A stretch of 11,575 nt of DNA from CAKSHC01 sp045595395. GTDB taxonomy: Bacteria; Bacillota; Clostridia; Oscillospirales; UMGS1783. Positions 6,886-11,575 of this stretch are shown here, in pieces. The stretch's first letter is position 1, and every line of letters begins with the position of its first letter. A program made the translations under genes and the position numbers. The stretch lies in contig JAZOAH010000003.1 in the NCBI GenBank assembly GCA_045595395.1, positions 1 through 11,575 on the forward strand, in the 5' to 3' direction. Below the pieces are notes generated by a model, which searched no databases, was not told where the DNA came from, and saw only the letters and a list, made by a program, of their open reading frames with translations.

Positions 6886-7530
6886 ATGAAGGAAGAATTT
6901 TCAAAGCGACTGACCCTGCTTCGCAAGGAAAGGGGCATCACCCAAAAACAGGCGGCCCGGGATCTGGGCATCTCCCAGGCACTGCTGAGCCATTATGAAA
7001 AGGGAATTCGTGAATGCGGCCTGGAATTTGTGGCAAGGGTGAGCGAATACTATAAGGTGTCGGCCGACTATCTGTTGGGGCTCTCTCAACTCATGGGCGG
7101 CGAAAAGCTTTCTTCCGATCTGCCCGATCCCTCGACCGAGCCGCCCGCAAACACCGGCGACCTGGCTCTGGGTTTGGGTCGGCGCATCGTCTTCAACGGG
7201 CTGGACCTGCTCTACACTGTCGCCGGTCAGACCAACCGTGACTATGTGCGGGCGCTCAATAATTACATGTACATCAGCGTCTATAAGGCCTTCCGCACCC
7301 TCTATCAGGCCAATCGGCAAAACAACGGCAACCTGTTTTTGGTCGACGCCACCCTCGCACCCTTCCATACCGAGGCGGCGCTGAGCGAGCAGTCGGCGCA
7401 GATGGCGGCCGCCCTGCAGCAGGCCGACGCCCCCGACCTGGGTCAAAACCGCATCGAGAAGGAGTATCCGACCCGTGCCGGCGGACTGCTCAATTTAATA
7501 AAAAATGCCGAAAATTTGATCAAACGCTGA
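6886..7530 (+). CDS. XRE/Cro-CI-type helix-turn-helix regulator with unknown C-terminal domain
   Basis: This 214-residue protein has an HTH_3 domain at about residues 4-66: RLTLLRKERGITQKQAARDL, then ISQALLSHYEKGIR with recognition helix SQALLSHYEKG, then VSEYYKVSADYLLGL. That is the usual Cro/CI ending. A proline-rich linker follows (about 74-90). The roughly 120-residue helical C-terminal region has no motif I can name. The ATG at 6886 was chosen because CGGAGG sits 5 bases upstream; an in-frame TTG at 6871 would add five residues and lacks such a site. It lies 2 bases after prmC and is the last gene of the operon before a terminator. Target and effector are unknown. The HTH domain itself is certain. 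Confidence 0.88.
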   Translation: MKEEFSKRLTLLRKERGITQKQAARDLGISQALLSHYEKGIRECGLEFVARVSEYYKVSADYLLGLSQLMGGEKLSSDLPDPSTEPPANTGDLALGLGRRIVFNGLDLLYTVAGQTNRDYVRALNNYMYISVYKAFRTLYQANRQNNGNLFLVDATLAPFHTEAALSEQSAQMAAALQQADAPDLGQNRIEKEYPTRAGGLLNLIKNAENLIKR

Positions 7531-7541
7531 ATAAAACAAAA

Positions 7542-7577
7542 AATACCTCTCACACTATCTGTGGGAGGTATTCTTTT
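7542..7577 (+). terminator. Operon terminator hairpin whose 3' arm holds the DUF378 ribosome binding site
   Basis: AATACCTCTCACA pairs with TGTGGGAGGTATT around the loop CTATC (13 bp, one G-U), followed by CTTTT. This fits an intrinsic terminator for the upstream operon. The GGAGGT within the 3' arm (7564-7569) is also the Shine-Dalgarno for the ATG at 7578. The same hairpin can therefore stop transcription and, in read-through RNA, hide the next ribosome binding site. Confidence 0.75.
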
Positions 7578-7781
7578 ATGATACTTGACAGAATTGCCTT
7601 GATCCTCGCCATCGTCGGCGGGCTCAACTGGGGTAGCATCGGCATTTTCAACTTTGACTTTGTCCAGGCGCTCCTCGGTCAAAACTCGATGCTGTCCCGC
7701 ATCGTTTTTACCCTGGTCGGTCTGGCGGCCGTCTGGAGCATCTCTCTGCTCTTCCGCCAGCGCAACGAAGTCGTCGAATAA
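7578..7781 (+). CDS. DUF378 family small membrane protein (YuzA-like)
   Basis: This 67-residue protein is two hydrophobic segments (about 5-27 and 38-60) around a short loop. The family-typical sequence LAIVGGLNWGSIGIFNFDFV lies near the N-terminus. The DUF378 family comprises small two-helix membrane proteins of unknown role in bacteria. The ribosome binding site GGAGGT lies 8 bases before the ATG, within the 3' arm of a stable hairpin. No separate promoter is evident between the hairpin and the upstream gene. Expression may therefore depend on read-through from the operon or on a weak promoter I cannot identify. Two hairpins and a repeat block follow. Confidence 0.88.
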   Translation: MILDRIALILAIVGGLNWGSIGIFNFDFVQALLGQNSMLSRIVFTLVGLAAVWSISLLFRQRNEVVE

Positions 7782-7788
7782 CCGACCC

Positions 7789-7819
7789 ATAAGCCGCAGA
7801 CTGCTCGTCTGCGGCTTAT
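7789..7819. terminator. Strong 12-bp hairpin after the DUF378 gene (candidate terminator)
   Basis: ATAAGCCGCAGA pairs perfectly with TCTGCGGCTTAT around the loop CTGCTCG, 7 bases after the stop codon. The position suits a terminator, but the bases after the stem (AAATTC) are not a U-tract. It may instead be a processing or stability element. Confidence 0.5.
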
Positions 7820-7826
7820 AAATTCA

Positions 7827-7845
7827 AAGAAACCGAAGGTTTCTT
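7827..7845. other. Second small hairpin downstream of the DUF378 gene
   Basis: AAGAAACC-GAA-GGTTTCTT is a perfect 8-bp stem with a 3-base loop, directly before the tandem repeat block. It has no clear U-tract. It may be a back-up terminator or the edge of the repeat element. Confidence 0.4.
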
Positions 7846-7853
7846 CCCATTAA

Positions 7854-8034
7854 GCCTTCCCCTTGAGGGGAAGGTGTCTGCGAAGCAGACGGATGAGGTG
7901 CTTACCGGCTACATCCATCGAGATTGCCCCGTCTGCCTTCCCCTTGAGGGGAAGGTGTCTGCGAAGCAGACGGATGAGGTGCTTACCGGCTACATCCATC
8001 GAGATTGCCCCCTCTGCCTTCCCCTTGAGGGGAC
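7854..8034 (+). repeat. 81-bp tandem repeat, two copies plus a truncated third
   Basis: Units at 7854-7934 and 7935-8015 differ by only one visible base near their ends (CCCCGTCT against CCCCCTCT). A third copy begins at 8016 and diverges after about 18 bases. Each unit starts with the palindrome CCTTCCCC-TTGA-GGGGAAGG, followed by a second hairpin GTCTGC-GAA-GCAGAC and the word GGATGAGGTG. This style of non-coding palindromic repeat is familiar from Clostridia intergenic regions (from memory). The 81-bp period is divisible by three, so it leaves spurious open frames on both strands; I do not annotate genes here. Confidence 0.85.
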
Positions 8035-8067
8035 GGCTTTTAAAAGAAGGATAGGCTCTTGTTCGGT

Positions 8068-8096
8068 TTGACAAGTCCATGCTCTTATGGTATAAT
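8068..8096 (+). promoter_or_regulatory. Perfect-consensus sigma-A promoter of the ribonuclease J gene
   Basis: TTGACA (8068-8073), a 17-base spacer ending in ATGG, and TATAAT (8091-8096) match the housekeeping consensus at all twelve positions. It predicts a transcript start near 8103 and a leader of about 95 bases. It is the best promoter in the window. Confidence 0.9.
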
Positions 8097-8146
8097 ATTT
8101 ATAATTGTATTGTTCGTGATTTTTTCTAAAAAGAAGCACCAACAAC

Positions 8147-8166
8147 GTCTGGCGAGAGCGTCAGGC
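8147..8166 (+). promoter_or_regulatory. Stem-loop in the ribonuclease J mRNA leader
   Basis: GTCTGGCG-AGAG-CGTCAGGC folds into an 8-bp stem (two G-U pairs) with a 4-base loop, about 20 bases before the ribosome binding site. It matches no riboswitch I can recognise. A role in 5'-end protection or autoregulation by ribonuclease J is possible but is inference only. Confidence 0.4.
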
Positions 8167-8183
8167 TTACTTTCATTGTATAA

Positions 8184-8200
8184 AAAGGAGAATCAACTTG
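8184..8200 (+). promoter_or_regulatory. Ribosome binding site deciding the TTG start of ribonuclease J
   Basis: AAAGGAG (8184-8190) sits 7 bases before TTG (8198-8200). No ATG or GTG at suitable spacing is available in this frame before the conserved LRIIPLGGLGEVGKN, so the TTG is the supported start. Confidence 0.8.
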
Positions 8201-9925
8201 TCAGAAAAAACTAAGAAACGCACCTATACTTCCCGCAAACCCTCACGCCCCAAGAAGCCGCAGAGCAAGCTGCGCATCATTCCGCTGGGCGGCCTGGGCG
8301 AGGTCGGCAAGAACCTGACCGCCATCGAGTATGAAAAGGATATCATCCTCATCGACTGCGGCATGACCTTTCCCGACGAGGATATGTACGGCATCGACTA
8401 TGTCATCCCCGACATTTCCTATCTCAAGACCTGCGGCAAGAATATCTTGGGCATCTTCCTCACCCACGGCCATGAGGATCACATCGGCGCCCTGCCCTAT
8501 GTCCTGCGTGATCTCAATGTCCCCGTCTACGGCACCAAGATGACGCTGGGCATCGTGCGTGGCAAGCTGCGTGAGCATCGCCTGGACAAAACGGCCATCC
8601 TCATGGAGATCGCCGCCGGCGACACCGTCAAGCGTGAGCCCTTTGCCGTCGAGGCCATTCGGGTCAACCACTCGATCGCCGATGCCGTGGCCTATGCCAT
8701 CCACACCCCCGTCGGCGTCATCGTCCACACCGGCGACTTTAAGATCGACACCACCCCCATCATGGGCCAGCCCATCGACCTGACCCGCCTGGGCGAGTTG
8801 GGACGCAAAGGTGTGCTGTGCCTGATGAGCGACTCGACCAACGCCGAGCGTGAGGGCTCAACCTCCTCCGAGCGCAGCGTCGGCACCACCTTTGAACATA
8901 TCTTTTCCCAAAAATCCAACCGTGACCGCCGCATCATCGTGGCCACCTTCGCCTCGAATGTGTCACGTGTCCAGCAGGTCATCAACGCCGCCGTCCACGC
9001 CGGCCGCAAGGTGGCCGTGTCGGGCCGCAGCATGCTCAATGTGCTGACGGTCGCCCAGGAGCTGGGCTACATGGTCATCCCCGAGGGCACGCTGGTCGAC
9101 CTCGACCGCATCAATCAGTTCCCGCCCGAGCAGATGTGTTTAATTACCACCGGCAGCCAGGGCGAGCCGCTGTCGGCCCTCTATCGCATGGCCTATTCCG
9201 ATCATAAAAAGGTCGAGATCGGCCCCAAGGACACCGTTATTCTTTCGGCCTCGGCCATTCCCGGCAACGAGAAATCGGTCTCTCGTGTCATCAACGAGCT
9301 GCTCAAATCGGGCGCCGAGGTGGTACACGGCCATGAGGAGCATGTCCATGTGTCGGGCCACGCCTGCCGTGACGAGCTGGCCATGATCCTGGCCCTGCTG
9401 CGCCCCAAATATTTCCTGCCCTTCCACGGCGAGTACCGCCAGCAAAAGCGCCATGCCGAGCTGGCCGCCTTCGTCGGCATCGCTCCCTATAACATTCACA
9501 TCCTGGAAAACGGCCAGGTCTTCGAGTTTAATAAGGAAAGCGCCAAGGTGGTCGACCATGTCCCGGCCGGCCGTGTGCTGGTCGACGGTCTGGGCGTGGG
9601 CGACGTGGGCAACATCGTCCTGCGTGACCGCCGCCACCTGGCCCAGGAAGGCATCATCACCATCGTCATGATCTTCGACGCCCAGTCGGGCCACCTGGTC
9701 TCCGGCCCCGACATCATCTCCCGTGGCTTTGTCTATGTCCGAGAAGCCAGCGACCTGATGGACCAGGCCAAGGCCGTCGCCATGCGTGTCGTCGAGAACT
9801 GCGAGCATCGCCGCATCAAGGACTGGCAGCTGATCAAGACCCAGGTCAAGGACGCCGTCGGCAAGTTCATCTTCGACACCACCAAGCGCAATCCCATGAT
9901 TTTACCTGTCATCATGGACGTATAA
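8198..9925 (+). CDS. rnj: Ribonuclease J (beta-CASP metallo-beta-lactamase nuclease)
   Basis: RNase J is a cytoplasmic nuclease with 5'-3' exonuclease and endonuclease activity, central to Firmicute mRNA decay and rRNA maturation. The 575-residue protein has all expected parts. The metallo-beta-lactamase core opens with LRIIPLGGLGEVGKN (25-39). Zinc motif THGHEDH spans residues 89-95. H158 in VNHSI and D180 in HTGDFKID are further metal ligands. The beta-CASP region includes MSDSTNAEREG and TTGSQGEPLSAL, followed by HVSGHA (384-389) and H410 in PFHGEY. The C-terminal domain ends in the family-typical KRNPMILPVIMDV, so it is complete. It is about 20 residues longer than B. subtilis RNase J1 because of a basic N-terminal extension (KKRTYTSRKPSRPKK) that may contact RNA (inference). 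It has its own consensus promoter and appears monocistronic. J1 versus J2 cannot be decided from one gene. Confidence 0.96.
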   Translation: MSEKTKKRTYTSRKPSRPKKPQSKLRIIPLGGLGEVGKNLTAIEYEKDIILIDCGMTFPDEDMYGIDYVIPDISYLKTCGKNILGIFLTHGHEDHIGALPYVLRDLNVPVYGTKMTLGIVRGKLREHRLDKTAILMEIAAGDTVKREPFAVEAIRVNHSIADAVAYAIHTPVGVIVHTGDFKIDTTPIMGQPIDLTRLGELGRKGVLCLMSDSTNAEREGSTSSERSVGTTFEHIFSQKSNRDRRIIVATFASNVSRVQQVINAAVHAGRKVAVSGRSMLNVLTVAQELGYMVIPEGTLVDLDRINQFPPEQMCLITTGSQGEPLSALYRMAYSDHKKVEIGPKDTVILSASAIPGNEKSVSRVINELLKSGAEVVHGHEEHVHVSGHACRDELAMILALLRPKYFLPFHGEYRQQKRHAELAAFVGIAPYNIHILENGQVFEFNKESAKVVDHVPAGRVLVDGLGVGDVGNIVLRDRRHLAQEGIITIVMIFDAQSGHLVSGPDIISRGFVYVREASDLMDQAKAVAMRVVENCEHRRIKDWQLIKTQVKDAVGKFIFDTTKRNPMILPVIMDV

Positions 9926-9944
9926 GCCACGCAACCTGCACGGC

Positions 9945-9981
9945 AATTTATCATTCATCATCCATCATTCATCATTTCGCA
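9945..9981 (+). repeat. Left arm of ATTTATCATT repeat (copy B)
   Basis: Twenty bases after the ribonuclease J stop, words ATTTATCATTCATCATCC and ATCATTCATCATTTCGCA repeat the pattern of the arm at 1308-1362. Together with the inverted arm at 10007-10051 it could form an imperfect hairpin with about 25 bases between the arms. Confidence 0.6.
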
Positions 9982-10006
9982 CTTCCCCGGCACTCTGCTA
10001 TGCTCC

Positions 10007-10051
10007 AAAAATGAGAAATGATAAATGATTATTGATAAATGCAAAATTTTT
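10007..10051 (-). repeat. Right (inverted) arm of repeat copy B
   Basis: On the minus strand this reads TTTTGCATTTATCAATAATC then ATTTATCATTTCTCATTT, the same words as the arm after mnmA (TTTTGCATAATCATTTATC). The left and right arms are inverted, as in copy A. The short interior (9982-10006) is GC-rich and unrelated to the interior of copy A. Confidence 0.6.
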
Positions 10052-10060
10052 CTCGCATTC

Positions 10061-10091
10061 AAGAGCAATCTTCGGATTGCTCTTTACTTTT
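10061..10091 (+). terminator. Intrinsic terminator with UUCG tetraloop, upstream of prfB
   Basis: AAGAGCAATC pairs perfectly with GATTGCTCTT (10 bp) around TTCG, closed by C-G as in stable UUCG tetraloops, followed by TACTTTTG. It should end read-through from the ribonuclease J gene. Its 3' end overlaps the likely -35 of prfB. Confidence 0.8.
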
Positions 10092-10111
10092 GCCCGGTTT
10101 TTGGATATAAT
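10083..10111 (+). promoter_or_regulatory. Sigma-A promoter of prfB with a dyad at the transcript start
   Basis: TTTACT (10083-10088), a 17-base spacer and a perfect TATAAT (10106-10111) predict a start near 10118. The 15-base dyad ATAGATT-G-AATCTAT (10110-10124) overlaps that point. The leader would be only about 20 bases, holding GAGGTG before the prfB ATG. Confidence 0.75.
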
Positions 10112-10139
10112 AGATTGAATCTATATGAGGTGAAACACC

Positions 10140-11261
10140 ATGGTTGAATATGATGATATTAAAATGCAGCTGACCGCCCTGGCGCCCAAGCTGGAAGAGC
10201 TGACCCGTGCGCTGGACATTGACGCCATCGACGCCGAGATCGCCAAGCTGGAAGAGCAGAGTGCGGCCGACGGCTTCTGGAACGATGCCGCCACCTCCTC
10301 CAAGGTGCTGCAACGATTAAGCTCGCTCAAAAACAAAAAATCCACCCTCCAGTCGCTGACCGGCCGCTACGAGGACGCGCAGACCCTCATCGAAATGGCC
10401 GAGGAAATGGAGGATGTTACCCTGGTCGACGAGGCGCAGGAAAATGTCACCACCCTGGAGACCGACCTGTCGGCCGCCTTGATGCAGACCCTCCTTTCGG
10501 GCGAGTACGACGGCCGCTCGGCCATCGTCACCCTGCACGCCGGCGCCGGCGGCACCGAGGCGCAGGACTGGGTCGAGATGCTCTACCGTATGTATATGCG
10601 CTGGACCGAGCGCCACGGCTATAAATTCAATCTGCTCGACATGCTCGAGGGCGACGAAGCGGGTCTGAAATCGGTCTCCTTCGAGGTCGTCGGCGAAAAC
10701 GCCTACGGCTACCTCAAGAGCGAAGCCGGCGTCCTCCGCCTGGTGCGTGTGTCGCCCTTTGACGCCTCCGGCCGCCGCCAGACCTCCTTTGCCTCGCTCG
10801 AGATCGTCCCCGAGATCGACGAAACCATCAAGGTCGACATCAACCCCGAAGACCTTCGTATCGACACCTACCGCTCGTCGGGCGCCGGCGGCCAGAAGGT
10901 CAATAAGACCTCCTCGGCCATCCGCATCACCCACCTGCCCACCGGCATCGTCGTCTGCTGCCAGAACGAGCGCAGCCAGCACCAGAACAAGGACATGGCC
11001 ATGAAGATGCTCATGAGTAAGCTCATGGAGATCAAGGAGCGTGAGCATCTGGAAAAGATCGACGACATCAAGGGTGAACAAAAGCAGATCGGCTGGGGCA
11101 GCCAGATCCGCTCCTACGTCTTCATGCCCTACCAGATGGTCAAGGACACCCGCACCGCCTTTGAGACCAGCAACATCAATAATGTCATGGACGGCGATCT
11201 GGACGGCTTCATCAACGCCTACCTGACTGCCGCCGCCACCGGCAACTGGGCAACCAAATAA
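10140..11261 (+). CDS. prfB: Peptide chain release factor 2 (no programmed frameshift)
   Basis: RF2 recognises UGA and UAA stop codons in the ribosomal A site and triggers peptide release. The 373-residue protein has the stop-codon-reading tripeptide SPF (205-207) in RLVRVSPFD, which distinguishes RF2 from RF1. The catalytic GGQ (250-252) lies in SSGAGGQKVNKT. HAGAGGTEAQDW (133-144) and the closing WGSQIRSYVF (319-328) are also family-typical. Unlike most prfB genes it is a single continuous frame from ATG 10140. At the codon pair where E. coli has CUU UGA C (codons 25-26) this gene reads CTG GAC (L25, D26). Autoregulation by frameshifting is therefore absent. The ATG has GAGGTG 7 bases upstream. 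It has its own promoter and a hairpin downstream. Its GGQ glutamine is the expected substrate of the PrmC encoded at 6140-6883. Confidence 0.96.
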   Translation: MVEYDDIKMQLTALAPKLEELTRALDIDAIDAEIAKLEEQSAADGFWNDAATSSKVLQRLSSLKNKKSTLQSLTGRYEDAQTLIEMAEEMEDVTLVDEAQENVTTLETDLSAALMQTLLSGEYDGRSAIVTLHAGAGGTEAQDWVEMLYRMYMRWTERHGYKFNLLDMLEGDEAGLKSVSFEVVGENAYGYLKSEAGVLRLVRVSPFDASGRRQTSFASLEIVPEIDETIKVDINPEDLRIDTYRSSGAGGQKVNKTSSAIRITHLPTGIVVCCQNERSQHQNKDMAMKMLMSKLMEIKEREHLEKIDDIKGEQKQIGWGSQIRSYVFMPYQMVKDTRTAFETSNINNVMDGDLDGFINAYLTAAATGNWATK

Positions 11262-11263
11262 TC

Positions 11264-11301
11264 CATCGAGGCCTCCTTTTGCCAAAAGGGAGGCCTCGAT
11301 G
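11264..11301. terminator. Long hairpin after prfB (possible terminator without U-tract)
   Basis: CATCGAGGCCTCC pairs perfectly with GGAGGCCTCGATG (13 bp) two bases after the prfB stop. The inner TTTTG/CAAAAG can extend the stem with a one-base bulge. The bases that follow (CAAATTC) are not a U-tract on the plus strand, so termination may be incomplete and the next gene may be reached by read-through. Confidence 0.55.
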
Positions 11302-11326
11302 CAAATTCAGCAGGAGGCCGAATGAT

Positions 11327-11575
11327 ATGAAAGGGAAAAAAGCACTGGCCCTGCTTCTGGCAGTGGCTCTGACCGGCACACTGGCTGGCTCGGCTCTGGC
11401 GGCAGACGGGCTGTTTACCGCTTTCGCACCGAAGGAAGATGCCGTAATTCTATACACCAACGACGTCCACACCTACATTACCGAGGACATTACCTATTCC
11501 ACCATAGCCGCCCTGAAGGATTCCATCCCCAATTCCCTTCTGGTGGATGCCGGTGATCACATCCAAGGTACCGCT
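11327..11575 (+). CDS. Secreted 5'-nucleotidase/UshA-type metallophosphoesterase, 3'-truncated by window
   Basis: The first 83 residues are visible. A Sec signal peptide (MKGKKALALLLAVALTGTLA, then GSALA) with likely cleavage after ALA implies export. The mature part begins the calcineurin-like phosphoesterase domain: ILYTNDVHTY, where the Asp and His of NDVH are the first metal ligands, and LLVDAGDHIQGTA, where the Asp of AGD bridges the two metals. This order and spacing fit the 5'-nucleotidase family (UshA, YfkN), which hydrolyses extracellular nucleotides or sugar nucleotides for salvage. The exact substrate cannot be read from this part. The start at 11327 has AGGAGG 9 bases upstream; an ATG at 11322 runs into an immediate stop. 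It lies 65 bases after prfB with no clear promoter between, so shared transcription through the hairpin is possible. Confidence 0.9.
   Translation, partial: MKGKKALALLLAVALTGTLAGSALAADGLFTAFAPKEDAVILYTNDVHTYITEDITYSTIAALKDSIPNSLLVDAGDHIQGTA

Noticed and set aside
7854..8034. CRISPR array
   Set aside because: The 81-bp units are directly adjacent without variable spacers, only two full copies exist, and no cas genes are present.
7850..8080. Overlapping open frames on both strands encoding 27-residue repeats
   Set aside because: They arise because the 81-bp DNA repeat is a multiple of three; the palindromic repeat is non-coding in character and neither frame has a ribosome binding site or known domain.
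8097..8197. Riboswitch or T-box in the ribonuclease J leader
   Set aside because: The leader is short, has only one small stem, and shows no T-box, SAM, glycine or other recognisable aptamer motif.

Overview
This window looks like ordinary core chromosome of a moderately GC-rich Firmicute, most likely a gut-type Clostridia (Oscillospirales/Ruminococcaceae-like). The reasons are the nifU-mnmA pair, a DUF1385 (YqhQ-type) membrane protein next to prmC, a ribonuclease J gene, a DUF378 small membrane protein, strong AAGGAGG-type ribosome binding sites, and intergenic repeats of a style I associate with that group. The lineage call is inference. I see no phage, transposase, CRISPR or defence system, and no clear new multi-gene system.

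Region 1 (1-1660): the 3' part of a NifU/IscU iron-sulfur scaffold gene with a Cys/His-rich tail overlaps mnmA, the tRNA 2-thiouridylase. Together they form a sulfur-relay cluster. Downstream is a short degenerate repeat arm, a bidirectional terminator, a minus-strand tRNA-Gly(CCC) with its own promoter, and an inverted copy of the repeat arm.

Region 2 (1662-7781): a tightly packed plus-strand operon starts from an extended -10 promoter. It holds a lipoprotein with FG-GAP/VCBS-like calcium loops, an OmpR-type response regulator, its membrane histidine kinase, the DUF1385 protein, a short-N-terminus PrmC and an XRE-type regulator. Gaps are +18, 0, +1, -7 and +2 bases. A terminator hairpin closes it, and the 3' arm of that hairpin carries the ribosome binding site of the next gene, a DUF378 protein.

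Region 3 (7782-8197): two hairpins, an 81-bp tandem repeat (two copies and a stub), then a perfect-consensus sigma-A promoter and a 5' leader for ribonuclease J.

Region 4 (8198-11575): ribonuclease J (TTG start), a second copy of the inverted repeat pair, a UUCG-loop terminator, prfB (release factor 2) without the usual programmed frameshift, a long hairpin, and the start of a secreted 5'-nucleotidase-type metallophosphoesterase cut by the window end.

The shared theme is RNA and translation: tRNA thiolation (mnmA), tRNA-Gly, release-factor methylation (prmC), release factor 2 (prfB) and mRNA decay (ribonuclease J), with one envelope-sensing two-component module set among them.
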